Shown here: one piece after another, positions 1 through 8,031 of the stretch
Layout: each line of letters opens with the position of its first letter
How positions within the stretch are numbered: position 1 is the first letter of the stretch
Source of the DNA: Actinomycetes bacterium
Lineage (GTDB): Bacteria; Actinomycetota; Acidimicrobiia; Acidimicrobiales; Ilumatobacteraceae
Assembly (NCBI GenBank): GCA_027491335.1
Contig: JAIXWJ010000053.1
Span: 48,878-112,877, forward strand
Direction: 5' to 3'
DNA: 64,000 nucleotides
Program-made: the position numbers and the translations under genes
The notes under the pieces: model-generated
The model's input: only the letters and a program-made list of their open reading frames with translations
Told to the model about the DNA's origin: nothing
Databases searched by the model: none

Positions 1-614
1 ATCGCGAGTCCGATCGTTTCGAGCACCACACCGGCGCCGATGGAACCTTCGGTCACCACCTTCACCACGACGGTGAGAATGACCAGACCCAACACGTCGT
101 CGGCCACCGCCGCGCCCAACACGATGCGCGACTCCTTCAAGGCCAGGGCCCGCAGATCGCCCAGCACGCGCGCGGTGATTCCCACGCTCGTGGCGGTGAG
201 TGCGGCTCCGATGAAGAGAGCGACCTTTCCCTCCTCACCGAACGCCGAGGCCACACCGAAACCGGTGGCGAAAGGAACGACGACACCCGCGATGGCGACG
301 ATGAACGCGGGCTTGCCCACCTTGGCCATCTCGCCCAAGTCCATTTCCAAGCCCACCTGGAACAACAACAGGATCACGCCGATCTCGCCGAGGAGAAGAA
401 CCATGTCGGCGATCTCGAGATGCGTGATGGGGTCGATCCACCCCAACACGCTCGGTCCGATGATGATGCCGGCCACGATCTCGCCCAGAACCGCGGGCAC
501 GCGCACCCGCTCGGCCAACTCGGCGGCCAACCGGGCGATCAGGATGATGACGAGCAGATTGCCGAGAACCAGCGCGAGGTCGTACGTACCTGTGGAGGCG
601 GCGAGAATCGGCAT
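1..614 (-). CDS. Cation:proton antiporter, CPA2 family (partial, 3' end outside window)
   Basis: Reading leftwards from an ATG at 614, the frame stays open to the window edge, giving the first 204 residues. It shows repeated hydrophobic segments from about residue 12 onward, the motif LGEIVAGIIIGPSVLG near residues 46-61, and VADDVLGLVI near residue 173, which holds the paired Asp typical of CPA2 (NapA/KefB-like) exchangers. It probably swaps Na+ or K+ for H+ across the inner membrane; substrate cannot be told. The start is supported by TAGGAT at 621-626 (minus strand), six bases before the ATG, with no ribosome binding site, i.e. a leaderless promoter. The C-terminal part, including any TrkA-N/C domain, lies outside. 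Confidence 0.85.
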   Translation of the reverse strand, partial: MPILAASTGTYDLALVLGNLLVIILIARLAAELAERVRVPAVLGEIVAGIIIGPSVLGWIDPITHLEIADMVLLLGEIGVILLLFQVGLEMDLGEMAKVGKPAFIVAIAGVVVPFATGFGVASAFGEEGKVALFIGAALTATSVGITARVLGDLRALALKESRIVLGAAVADDVLGLVILTVVVKVVTEGSIGAGVVLETIGLA

Positions 615-654
615 CGGGGGATCCTACGAGTGGTGGTGAATCGAGTTCGGTGTT

Positions 655-924
655 CTAGGCGGCCAACAACACTTCGGCACGGTCGACGGCCACGGGCACC
701 AACATCCAGCCACGACCGCGCACGGTGCGGATGGAGTCGGATCCGAGATGACGGCGAATCGCGACCAGCAAGGAGTCGCAGCGACGGTCGTTCAATTCGG
801 CAATGCCCGCGAGTCGGGCCAGTTCCCGACGGCTGACCACCCGACCCCGACAATCGAGCAGGGCCTTGAGGACGGCGGCCTCCTGGGCGGCGAGGCGAGC
901 GGACGTTTCCGTGGACGTATCCAT
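655..924 (-). CDS. Stand-alone OmpR/PhoB-type winged-helix DNA-binding protein
   Basis: An 89-residue protein that is essentially only the C-terminal effector domain of OmpR/PhoB response regulators (Trans_reg_C): helix around residues 11-24, RGRVVSRRELARLAG, the recognition-helix region LNDRRCDSLLVAIRRHLG and the final wing RTVRGRGWMLVP. There is no receiver domain, so phosphorylation by a histidine kinase is not expected. The ATG at 924 has TACGGT six bases upstream (931-936, minus strand), a leaderless promoter. Just upstream of that promoter lie two GTTCACA repeats with an 11-bp period (964-985), the layout bound by this protein family, suggesting self-regulation. Its target genes are unknown. 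Confidence 0.8.
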   Translation of the reverse strand: MDTSTETSARLAAQEAAVLKALLDCRGRVVSRRELARLAGIAELNDRRCDSLLVAIRRHLGSDSIRTVRGRGWMLVPVAVDRAEVLLAA

Positions 925-963
925 GCCTCCACCGTAGAAAGGCGGGATTTCTCGCCTGTTCGG

Positions 964-985
964 GGTCTGTGAACGGCGTGTGAAC
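964..985 (-). promoter_or_regulatory. Direct repeat GTTCACA, 11-bp period (PHO-box-like operator)
   Basis: On the minus strand GTTCACACGCC is followed directly by GTTCACAGACC. Direct repeats of GTTCACC-like heptamers every 11 bases are the known actinobacterial PhoP box. The pair lies about 40-61 bases upstream of the predicted transcription start (924) of the winged-helix gene, a standard activator position. That this protein binds here is inference. Confidence 0.5.
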
Positions 986-1011
986 GGTGGCGCACGGGAG
1001 TCCCGAGATGA

Positions 1012-1027
1012 GTCCTCAAATGAGGAC
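1012..1027. promoter_or_regulatory. Palindrome GTCCTCA-AA-TGAGGAC, candidate operator
   Basis: A perfect 7-bp inverted repeat with a two-base spacer, 47 bases upstream of the acyl-CoA dehydrogenase start at 1074. The size suits a dimeric repressor of the TetR, GntR or MarR kind. No regulator gene of those families is adjacent, so the binder is unknown. Confidence 0.4.
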
Positions 1028-1073
1028 AGGGCTCGGGTTGGGGTCGGGGTCCCATCTGCGAGAGACTGCGGGG

Positions 1074-2309
1074 ATGGAACTGAACTACCCCGCCGACGCC
1101 GAAGTCTTCCGCCAAGAGATCCGTGAGTGGCTCGTGGCCAATCTGCCCAAGGGTTGGGGAGAGCCCGGCTTCGAACTCAGCGGCGAGGAGCGCAAGAAGT
1201 TCGTCGAGGAGTGGCCCTCGAAGTTGTTCGCCGGTGGCTGGATCTGCGCCACCTGGCCCAAGGAGTACGGCGGCAAGGGTCTCTCCACCATGCAGGGTGT
1301 GGTGTTGTCCGAGGAGTTCGCTCGCCTGAAGGCGCCGCTGCGCGCCGACTTCTTCGGCGACACGTTGGTGGGACCGACCATTCTGCAGTGGGGCACCGAG
1401 GAGCAGAAGAAGGAGTTCCTCCCCAACATTCTGAACGGCAAGACCCGTTGGTGTCAGGGCTTCAGCGAGCCGAACTCGGGCTCGGACTTGGCGTCGTTGA
1501 AGACGCAAGCCATCCTCGACGGCGACGAGTGGATCATCAACGGCCAGAAGGTGTGGACCACCGGTGGCCATCACGCCGACTACTGCTTCTTGCTCACCCG
1601 CACCGATCCCGATGCGCCGAAGCACAAGGGCATCTCGTACTTGTTGGTGCCCATGCGTCAGGAAGGCGTCGAGGTTCGTGGCATCGTGCAGCCCGACGGC
1701 ACCGCCGAATTCTGCGAGGTGTTCTTCACCAACGCTCGTTGCCCGAAGGACAACGTCGTCGGAGGCGTGAACAACGGTTGGAAGGTGGCCAACAGCACGC
1801 TGGCCTTCGAGCGTGGCATGAGCGCCACCACCGGTTACCGCCGGTTCGAGGAGGAGTACAAGCAGATGGTGCGCGCGGCCACCGACAACGGTCGCATCCA
1901 TGACGAGAAGATCCGTCAGGGTTTGATGGAGTACTACACCAAGATCCAGATCCTGCGCATCAACGGTCTGCGTTCGCTCACCGCCACGCTGAACAACTCC
2001 AAGGATCTCGGAGTCATGGCTCTCGGTGCGTCGAACAAGATGTTCTGGTCCGAGATGCACAAGGCGGCGATGGAACTGTCGCTCGACATCTTCGGCGCCA
2101 ATTCCATGCTGGTGGACGCCGGCCCCGACACCGGTTCGTGGCCGGGCGTGGCGCGCGAGAAGCGTCGCGACGGCTACCCGGTGAGCCCGATGATGTCGGC
2201 GTTCTTCTTCAGCCGGTCCGAGACCATCTGGGGTGGAACCAGTCAGATTCAGCGGAACATCGTGGGTGAGCGCGTGCTCGGATTGCCCAAGGAGCCGTCA
2301 GCCGGTTGA
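1074..2309 (+). CDS. Acyl-CoA dehydrogenase (FadE-like)
   Basis: A 411-residue flavoenzyme of normal family length. It oxidises an acyl-CoA to the 2,3-enoyl-CoA and passes electrons to electron-transfer flavoprotein. Seen: the N-terminal helical domain (residues 1-120), the middle beta domain with CQGFSEPNSGSDLASLKT around 125-142, VWTTGGHHADY, and the C-terminal signature WGGTSQIQRNIVGERVLG near 387-404. The ATG at 1074 fits family N-termini (MELNYPADAEVFRQEIREWL); upstream in-frame codons would add an unlikely Gly/Ser leader. It overlaps the MFS gene downstream by four bases, so the two are probably co-transcribed. Substrate chain length cannot be read from sequence. Confidence 0.9.
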   Translation: MELNYPADAEVFRQEIREWLVANLPKGWGEPGFELSGEERKKFVEEWPSKLFAGGWICATWPKEYGGKGLSTMQGVVLSEEFARLKAPLRADFFGDTLVGPTILQWGTEEQKKEFLPNILNGKTRWCQGFSEPNSGSDLASLKTQAILDGDEWIINGQKVWTTGGHHADYCFLLTRTDPDAPKHKGISYLLVPMRQEGVEVRGIVQPDGTAEFCEVFFTNARCPKDNVVGGVNNGWKVANSTLAFERGMSATTGYRRFEEEYKQMVRAATDNGRIHDEKIRQGLMEYYTKIQILRINGLRSLTATLNNSKDLGVMALGASNKMFWSEMHKAAMELSLDIFGANSMLVDAGPDTGSWPGVAREKRRDGYPVSPMMSAFFFSRSETIWGGTSQIQRNIVGERVLGLPKEPSAG

Positions 2310-3502
2310 GCGAACGGATGGTGACGCCGCGGTTCCTCCTGGTCACCGCGGCCACACTGGCGTACTACACGTGCGTCGGAATCTTCATTCCCACGTTGCC
2401 GGTCTTCATCAAGAACGGTCTCGGTGGCGGAGAGGCCATGATCGGCGCGGCCGGTGTGGTCTTCAGCGGATGTGCGGTGCTGTTTCGACCGTTGCTGACC
2501 TGGGTCGGCAACAAGTGGGGCCGGCGCACGATGATGGTGACCGGCTCCGTGGTCGGTGCGCTGGGTGCTCTCAGCCTGGTCGCAGTGACGGCGTCGTGGC
2601 AGATCCTTCCGTTGCGCGCGTTGATGGGTGTGGGTGAAGCGGCGTTGTTCGTGGGCGCGGCGATCCTGGTGGTCGAGTTGAGCCCCGAGACTCGCAAGGC
2701 CGAAGCCGCGAGTTATCTGTCGGTGGCGGTGTTCGGTGGTTTGTCCGTCGGTCCGATCATCGGTGAGTGGGTGATGGGAGACGTGGCCGAAGGTTCGCGC
2801 GGTCTGTCATCGGGGCATTACGACGCGGTGTGGATCGTCTCGGCGCTCGCGGCGTTGGTGGCGGCGCTGGTGTCGCTCACCGCTCCGGCTTTCGTGGGCG
2901 AGCGACCGACCGAGGTGAGTCGACGCATCTCGTGGTTCCATCCACGAGCGATCCTTCCCGGCGCCATCCTGGCCTTGGGCATGGCGGCGTGGACGTCGTT
3001 CACGTCGTTCGTTCCGACGTTCGCCAAGTCGATCGGGCTGTCGGGATCGGCGGGTTTCTTCGCCGCCTACAGCATTCTGTGTTTGTTCATTCGTCTCTTC
3101 GGCGCCAAGTTCCCGGCGCGCGTCGGGCTGCGCCGCAGCGTGGTGATGGCGATGTGGTTCCTGTTCGGTGGCGTCTCGTCCGTGTGGGTGCTGGGAAACG
3201 CGCTCGGAATCTGGATGGGCACGATCTTCTTCGCCCTCGGAGTGTCGTTCTTCTATCCGTCGTTGTTGGCGATGAGCGTGGAAGGAATCGACGGCGAGGA
3301 TCGTGTGGAAGTGGTGGCCAGCTTCACCAGCTTCTTCGAGATCGGTGGAGTTGTCGGAGGGCTCGCGCTCGGGGTCGTCGGCGAACTCTTCGGTGAGCGG
3401 TCCACCTTCTTGGGCGGAGTTGGTTTCGCCGTGCTCGGCTTGTTGCTGCTGCAGCGAACGAAGCGAACGTCCGTGTCGGCGACGGCCTCAGTGGCCGGTT
3501 GA
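2306..3502 (+). CDS. Major facilitator superfamily transporter (12 TM)
   Basis: A 398-residue membrane protein with two sets of about six hydrophobic helices separated by a loop near residues 190-215 (GERPTEVSRRISWFHPR). The loop-2/3 motif appears as GNKWGRRTMMV near residue 68. It resembles small drug or metabolite exporters of the MFS_1 family. A TTG at 2306 overlaps the preceding stop codon (translational coupling); an ATG at 2318 (MVTPRFLLVT) is an equally good start. The last 15 bases overlap the 3' end of the convergent MFS gene. Substrate unknown; linkage to the acyl-CoA dehydrogenase hints at an organic acid or lipid-like compound (inference). Confidence 0.85.
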   Translation: MSERMVTPRFLLVTAATLAYYTCVGIFIPTLPVFIKNGLGGGEAMIGAAGVVFSGCAVLFRPLLTWVGNKWGRRTMMVTGSVVGALGALSLVAVTASWQILPLRALMGVGEAALFVGAAILVVELSPETRKAEAASYLSVAVFGGLSVGPIIGEWVMGDVAEGSRGLSSGHYDAVWIVSALAALVAALVSLTAPAFVGERPTEVSRRISWFHPRAILPGAILALGMAAWTSFTSFVPTFAKSIGLSGSAGFFAAYSILCLFIRLFGAKFPARVGLRRSVVMAMWFLFGGVSSVWVLGNALGIWMGTIFFALGVSFFYPSLLAMSVEGIDGEDRVEVVASFTSFFEIGGVVGGLALGVVGELFGERSTFLGGVGFAVLGLLLLQRTKRTSVSATASVAG

Positions 3503-5020
3503 CGCGGGGTCCGACGGTCCGTCGGTCTTCATGGCCGGGGCCGAGCGCAACGGTCGATTCGGCATGGCGAGGGCCACGACGAAACCGATGACGACCAACG
3601 GAACCGCGGCGCGGAAGACGATGACGATCGCGTGGGTGAGAGCGTCGAGAGCCTGCTCGCGAACGGGCGACGGAAGCTCGCGGATCATGCGCGGAGCCTG
3701 CACCAATTCGGGGTCGATACGTCCGTTCAATTGATTGGCGAACAATGCCCCATAGGCCGCGAGGCCGACCGCACCACCCAACTGACGCATGAACACCACC
3801 ACCGACGAGGCGGTGCCCATCTCCTTGGGTTCGACCGCGTTCTGAACCGCCAACGTGCCGGTGGGCATGATCATTCCCATGCCGATTCCGAGGATGAACG
3901 ACGCGGCCATGGCGAGGTACACGTAGCCATTCGACGAGTCGAGGAACGAGGCCATGCCGAAGCCGACCACCGAGACCGCGCAACCGAGCGGCGACCACAT
4001 CTTGTAGGTGCCGGTGCGCGACGTGATGCGTCCCACCCAGGTGGCGGTGATGGCCACCGACACCGCCATCGGCACCAGCAACAATCCCGAGTTGGTGGCC
4101 GACACGCCGGTGACGCCCTGCAAGAAGAGAGGCATGAACGCGTTCGCGCCGTAGAACACCGCTCCGATGAGAATCATGAGCGGCACGACCACCTTGACGG
4201 TGTCGATAGAGAGCATGGAGAGCGGGATGATCGGCTCGGGTGCCTTGGCTTCCCAACGAATGAACAACACGGTTCCCACGATCGCCGCGGCGAAGAACGC
4301 CAACGTGGGCGTCGAGGTCCATCCATACTCGTCACCCGTCCACGAGAGTCCGAGCAACAACGAGGTCACGGCGAAGACCAGCAATGCGGCGCCCATGAAG
4401 TCGACCTTGCGCGGCTGACGAACGAACGGCAGCTTCAGCGCCTTGTTGGTGATGACGATCGCGACCGCGGCCACCGGAACATTGACGAGAAAGATCCATC
4501 GCCAGCTGGTGTTGTCGACGATGAATCCACCGAGAAGCGGTCCGACGACACTGCTGAACGTGAAGATGCTCGTGATGAGGCCCATGTACTTGCCGCGCTC
4601 GCGAGGAGCCACGACGTCGCCGATGATGGCGAAGGCCACCGCCAGCAAACCGCCGCCGCCGATGCCCTGAACGCCGCGCGACACCACCAACTGCCACATC
4701 GTCTGCGAGATCCCGCAGAGCACGGATCCAATGGCGAAGATGATTATGGCGGCCTGGAACAAGTTGCGCCGGCCGTAGAGGTCGGAGAGTTTCCCGAACA
4801 GGGGAGTGGACGTGGTGCTGGTGAGCATGTACGCCGTGCCCACCCAGGCGTAGTACTTGATGCCGCCGAGTTCGCCGACGATGGTGGCCATTGCGGTGTT
4901 GACGATCGTGCCGTCGAGGGCCGACAGGGCCAATCCCGAGATGACGCCACCGAACACCATGTAGAGCTGGCGTTTGGTGATGGCCACGCCCATGGGGGTC
5001 GAGTTCAGGGTCTCCGACAT
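3488..5020 (-). CDS. MFS drug:H+ antiporter, DHA2 (EmrB/QacA) family
   Basis: A 510-residue protein with about 14 hydrophobic segments, the DHA2 pattern. Visible motifs are LSALDGTIVNTAMATIVGEL (TM1, motif D1), GKLSDLYGRRNLFQ (motif A) and GVQGIGGGGLLAVAFAIIGD (motif C region). Members export hydrophobic drugs or dyes using the proton gradient. The ATG at 5020 is preceded by TACGGT at 5028-5033 seven bases away, a leaderless promoter. That box sits inside the palindrome TTGTAC-C-GTACAA (5024-5036), so a repressor bound there would block transcription. No dedicated TetR gene is next to it. Confidence 0.9.
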   Translation of the reverse strand: MSETLNSTPMGVAITKRQLYMVFGGVISGLALSALDGTIVNTAMATIVGELGGIKYYAWVGTAYMLTSTTSTPLFGKLSDLYGRRNLFQAAIIIFAIGSVLCGISQTMWQLVVSRGVQGIGGGGLLAVAFAIIGDVVAPRERGKYMGLITSIFTFSSVVGPLLGGFIVDNTSWRWIFLVNVPVAAVAIVITNKALKLPFVRQPRKVDFMGAALLVFAVTSLLLGLSWTGDEYGWTSTPTLAFFAAAIVGTVLFIRWEAKAPEPIIPLSMLSIDTVKVVVPLMILIGAVFYGANAFMPLFLQGVTGVSATNSGLLLVPMAVSVAITATWVGRITSRTGTYKMWSPLGCAVSVVGFGMASFLDSSNGYVYLAMAASFILGIGMGMIMPTGTLAVQNAVEPKEMGTASSVVVFMRQLGGAVGLAAYGALFANQLNGRIDPELVQAPRMIRELPSPVREQALDALTHAIVIVFRAAVPLVVIGFVVALAMPNRPLRSAPAMKTDGPSDPASTGH

Positions 5021-5023
5021 TGG

Positions 5024-5036
5024 TTGTACCGTACAA
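5024..5036. promoter_or_regulatory. Operator-like palindrome over the DHA2 exporter promoter
   Basis: TTGTAC-C-GTACAA, perfect 6-bp arms around one base. It covers the predicted -10 box (TACGGT on the minus strand, 5028-5033) and ends four bases before the exporter start codon. This is the usual geometry for repression of drug exporters by TetR- or MarR-family proteins; the binder is not in the window. Confidence 0.5.
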
Positions 5037-5124
5037 TGAAACGCGCCCACGGGGGTAATTCGTGCCTGTTGCGCCGGACACATTCGGCGATCCGGGACTG
5101 GCTGGCACCTGAAAGGATGGCGAC

Positions 5125-5619
5125 ATGGCCGACGAACTGGTGAGTTCCATCCATGACAGCCCCATCGGAGGGCTCACGCTGGTCGCCAGTGAGGCGGGCC
5201 TGCGGGCCGTCTTGTGGCCGGCCGACGATGAGGCTCGGGTTCCCTCGGTGGCGGGTGCTCGTTCGGGTCGTCATGCGGTGCTCGACACAACCATGGCGCA
5301 GTTGGACGAGTACTTCGCCGGACGACGTCGCGAGTTCGACCTACCTCTGGACCCGGTCGGCACCGAATTCCAACGATCGGCGTGGAACGTCCTGCGAACC
5401 ATTCCGTACGGCGCGACCATGTCGTACGGCGAACAAGCCGCGGCGCTCGGCGACGCGAAGAAGGCACGCGCCGTGGGTTCGGCGAACGGTCGCAACCCGC
5501 TGTCGATCGTGGTCCCGTGTCATCGGGTCATCGGAACCTCGGGAAAGTTGACCGGCTTCGCCGGAGGCATCGAGGCCAAGCGTTATTTGCTGGAGCTGGA
5601 GCGCCGCAACGCGACGTGA
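5125..5619 (+). CDS. ogt: Methylated-DNA--[protein]-cysteine S-methyltransferase
   Basis: A 164-residue suicide repair protein that moves alkyl groups from O6-alkylguanine to its own cysteine. The active-site motif PCHRVIG lies near residues 130-136, preceded by GNPLSIVV-like residues (NGRNPLSIVVPCHR); the winged-helix part with YGEQAAALG precedes it at about residues 94-102. There is no Ada-type N-terminal domain, so this is the Ogt/MGMT form. The ATG at 5125 has GAAAGGA upstream as a ribosome binding site. It is divergent from the exporter on the left and appears monocistronic. Confidence 0.93.
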   Translation: MADELVSSIHDSPIGGLTLVASEAGLRAVLWPADDEARVPSVAGARSGRHAVLDTTMAQLDEYFAGRRREFDLPLDPVGTEFQRSAWNVLRTIPYGATMSYGEQAAALGDAKKARAVGSANGRNPLSIVVPCHRVIGTSGKLTGFAGGIEAKRYLLELERRNAT

Positions 5620-5656
5620 GCCAACGGAAACGGGCGCTGGCTGACGCGAGTTCCGT

Positions 5657-6271
5657 TCAGCTCTTGCGACGCGACGCTTGCGCCTGCTCGCGACGGCGAC
5701 GAGCGGCCTCTTGCTCGGCGGCCTTGCGGGCCTTGCGTTGTTCCTTCAGGGCGGTGCGCTCGGCTTCGTCCTTGGTGTCGACGACCAGCGGGGCGATGGT
5801 GACCGCCGGTGCCGGCGGAACCTTCCATGCATCATCGTGCTTCAGGAGGCGCGTGATGATGGGGGAGGCGATGGCCTCTCCGGTGACCACGGTGGCCAAC
5901 ATCACCTGCGTGACGTCGAGACCGTGGTTGGTGATGACGCCGGGAAGCACCTCGCGCAGGTTCTCCTCGCTCGGATCGTCGGCGTTGGAGCCCAACGCTT
6001 CGATGCATTCGTTCAGACAGGTCTCGGTGAGCACGAGAGCAAGACGCTCGAGGTCGCCGTTGATGCGACCCTTGGTGACGGTTTCGCGAATGGCCGCGAT
6101 CAGTTCGGCGGGCGACGGGTCGGTGCCCTTGACGCTGGCGATGTGCTGGATGGCGTCCTGGCCGTCCTCGGGGAGTGCGTCGTAGAGAGCGGTGATCTTT
6201 TCGTCGGGGAGAAGACGGAAAGCCCGATCGAGCATGGAGAGGGCGGCGAGACGATTCTTGACCTGATTCAC
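5657..6271 (-). CDS. Conserved hypothetical protein with basic C-terminal helix
   Basis: A 204-residue protein without a recognised domain. Residues 1-165 look like a compact, mostly helical domain rich in Leu, Ala, Glu and Asp, with no signal peptide or membrane segment. The last 35 residues form a very basic, Ala/Arg/Lys/Gln-rich helix that could be coiled coil or bind nucleic acid. It is divergent from the yqeY gene (43 bases apart) and convergent with ogt. No function is proposed. Confidence 0.7.
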   Translation of the reverse strand: MNQVKNRLAALSMLDRAFRLLPDEKITALYDALPEDGQDAIQHIASVKGTDPSPAELIAAIRETVTKGRINGDLERLALVLTETCLNECIEALGSNADDPSEENLREVLPGVITNHGLDVTQVMLATVVTGEAIASPIITRLLKHDDAWKVPPAPAVTIAPLVVDTKDEAERTALKEQRKARKAAEQEAARRRREQAQASRRKS

Positions 6272-6314
6272 AAGTGGAGGAGGCTACCGCTCGCGGGGGC
6301 GTCAGAATGGTGAG

Positions 6315-6785
6315 ATGAGCACCGAGACCGGATTGAAAGCACGAATCCAAGCCGACATCGCCGAGGCGGTGCGTTCGGGAGACGAACTTCTGAAGTCGAC
6401 GTTGCGCATGGCGTTGGCCGCCATCATGAACGCCGAGGTGGCCGGAAGCGAGGCCGTGGTTCTGAGCGACGATCAGATCGTGAACCTTCTGCGATCGGAG
6501 TCGAAGAAGCGCGCCGAGTCCGCGGAGATCTACGAACAGGCCGGTCGCACGGAGTCCGCGACCAAGGAGCGCGCCGAGATCGCGATCATCGAGAAGTACC
6601 TGCCGGCGGCGATGGATGCCGCGGCGCTGGCCGCGATCGTGGCCGAGGAGGTGGCCACCGCCGCGGCGAATGGTCAGACCGGACCCAAGGCCATGGGCGT
6701 GGTGATCAAGGGTGTGAAGGAACGCGTCGGTGCGTCGGCCGATGGTGCCGCCATCGCGGCGGCCGTGAAGTCCGCGCTCGCCTGA
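6315..6785 (+). CDS. yqeY: GatB/YqeY domain-containing protein
   Basis: A 156-residue YqeY-like protein of typical length. YqeY is related to the tail domain of the GatB subunit of the tRNA-dependent amidotransferase. Seen: KARIQADIAEAVRSGDEL at the N-terminus, LLRSESKKRAESAEIYEQAGR near residues 58-78, IIEKYLPAAM near 94-103 and the closing block GPKAMGVVIKGVKERVGASA. Its biochemical role is unsettled; tRNA or aminoacyl-tRNA interaction is suggested by homology. A strong hairpin terminator follows 25 bases after the stop codon. Confidence 0.88.
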   Translation: MSTETGLKARIQADIAEAVRSGDELLKSTLRMALAAIMNAEVAGSEAVVLSDDQIVNLLRSESKKRAESAEIYEQAGRTESATKERAEIAIIEKYLPAAMDAAALAAIVAEEVATAAANGQTGPKAMGVVIKGVKERVGASADGAAIAAAVKSALA

Positions 6786-6810
6786 ATCGGCGAGGAGTTC
6801 CCGAAAATCG

Positions 6811-6842
6811 ATCGAGCGGCTCGGTTGCCCGAGCCGCTCGAT
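6811..6842. terminator. Bidirectional hairpin terminator
   Basis: A perfect 14-bp stem, ATCGAGCGGCTCGG with loop TTGC, between the convergent yqeY and lipoprotein genes. There is no clear T-run, which is common for high-GC actinobacterial terminators. Confidence 0.75.
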
Positions 6843-6867
6843 GAACCGTTCTTCGTGATGTTCGCGT

Positions 6868-7662
6868 TCACATCACCGCGGCGAACGTCACCGTGGTGTC
6901 GTGGTACGTGGTGACGCCGTTCTCGTCGGTCACGCGAATCGACACGGGGGTGCCGGTGGAGAGGAACATGTTGGTGGCGCCCCACACGGAGCGGGTGGCA
7001 CTGGCGGTGCGGCCGAGCGTGGCCGCGGTGGTCACCTTCGTCGAACCCACGTAGTAGACGAACTTCACCGAGACGATGTCGTTGCCGCCGAAGCCGCTCT
7101 CTTTCACGAAGACGCTGGCGTCCACGTCGCCCTCGTCGCCGACGAAGAGGGTCATCTCGACGACCGCGCCCGGGTTGATGACGATGTCGCGGAACGGAGA
7201 GGTTCCGGTTCCGGGTCGGACTTCGACATCGGAGGTGTCCGTGTCCGGAGTGTCCGTCTCGGGGGTGTCGGATTCGGGAGTGGTGACTTCGGGCGTCGAG
7301 GTCTCGGTGGGCTCATCGGTCTCCGGCGTGTCGGCCGAGACGTCCACGCTGTCCGAGGCTCCCGCGTCGGCGGTGGCACCGGACGCACTCGTTTCGCCAT
7401 CGGATGAAGCATCGGACGAAACGGCGGATGAACCGGTCGTGATCGTGTCGTTCGACGAGGTGGTGCCGTCGTCCTGACGGCTGGTGGAGGTCGCGTCGCC
7501 GGTGTTGGCGCCGTTCGAGCCGGAGAGCTCCGACGCCTCGACGGAACCGCTGGTGGTCTGGTCGCCGTTGCCCAAGCATGCGACGGCTCCCACGGCGAGT
7601 CCGACGATCGCGATGGCGGCGAGTCCGGAGGTGACGAGCTTGTTGTTGCGGTTGATCTTCAT
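6868..7662 (-). CDS. Secreted, probably lipid-anchored protein with Ser/Thr/Asp-rich stalk
   Basis: A 264-residue exported protein. Residues 1-29 are a signal peptide (KINRNNK, then a hydrophobic stretch) ending at Cys29 in a lipobox-like GAVAC. Residues 30 to about 155 are low-complexity Ser/Thr/Asp/Glu/Gly sequence with TPETDTPDTD-type runs, a likely extended stalk. The last 105 residues look like a beta-sandwich carrying the exposed function (DIVINPGAVVEMTLFVGDEG to the end). The ATG at 7662 has an AGGGGA ribosome binding site; longer readings upstream would run through the hairpin at 7763-7822. Function unknown; a surface adhesin or sensor is a guess. Confidence 0.8.
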   Translation of the reverse strand: MKINRNNKLVTSGLAAIAIVGLAVGAVACLGNGDQTTSGSVEASELSGSNGANTGDATSTSRQDDGTTSSNDTITTGSSAVSSDASSDGETSASGATADAGASDSVDVSADTPETDEPTETSTPEVTTPESDTPETDTPDTDTSDVEVRPGTGTSPFRDIVINPGAVVEMTLFVGDEGDVDASVFVKESGFGGNDIVSVKFVYYVGSTKVTTAATLGRTASATRSVWGATNMFLSTGTPVSIRVTDENGVTTYHDTTVTFAAVM

Positions 7663-7762
7663 GGCATTCCCCTGTCTGGTTGGTGGCAGCCCGTGTGGCT
7701 GCTCACCGGACAAGAGACCCGTCCCGCAACTTCCTCGCACTTTTCCCGACATTTCTTTTCCG

Positions 7763-7822
7763 TGGTGCTTCTGGTGGCATGAAACGACCCACAGGGGTCG
7801 TTTCATGCCACCAGAAGCACCA
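7763..7822. repeat. 28-bp perfect inverted repeat with 4-base loop
   Basis: The left arm 7763-7790 and right arm 7795-7822 are exact reverse complements around ACAG. It lies just past the 3' end of tRNA-Arg and about 100 bases upstream of the lipoprotein gene. As RNA it would be an extremely stable hairpin in either direction. It may terminate the tRNA transcript or shield it from readthrough; the lack of a T-run and its length make it atypical for a simple terminator. Confidence 0.7.
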
Positions 7823-7844
7823 ACAGCGGTGGCGCTGGAATCAG

Positions 7845-7920
7845 TGGCGCCCACGGTAGGAATCGGACCTACGACCTTCTGCTCCGGAGGCAGACGCTCT
7901 ATCCACTGAGCTACGTGGGC
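7845..7920 (-). tRNA. tRNA-Arg (anticodon CCG)
   Basis: The minus strand folds into a full cloverleaf: acceptor stem GCCCACG/CGTGGGC, D arm GCTC..GAGC, anticodon stem TCTGC/GCAGA with loop CTCCGGA (anticodon CCG, reading CGG), and T arm GTAGG-TTCGATT-CCTAC. Discriminator base is G and the 3' CCA is encoded (7845-7847). It is divergent from argS, whose product charges this tRNA. Confidence 0.96.
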
Positions 7921-8031
7921 AACGCGCGAAGCCTAGCGGGGGGGTCCGGCCATTGATTCCCGCCCGTGTTCAGGGGTTTCGTGTCAATCAAACCCCGCGG
8001 GCGACGAGCGATCGGTAACAATGGAACGGTT

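Noticed and set aside
7763..7920. Integration site (att) or mobile element end at the tRNA gene.
   Set aside because: No integrase, no duplicated tRNA 3' end and no foreign-looking gene cluster nearby.
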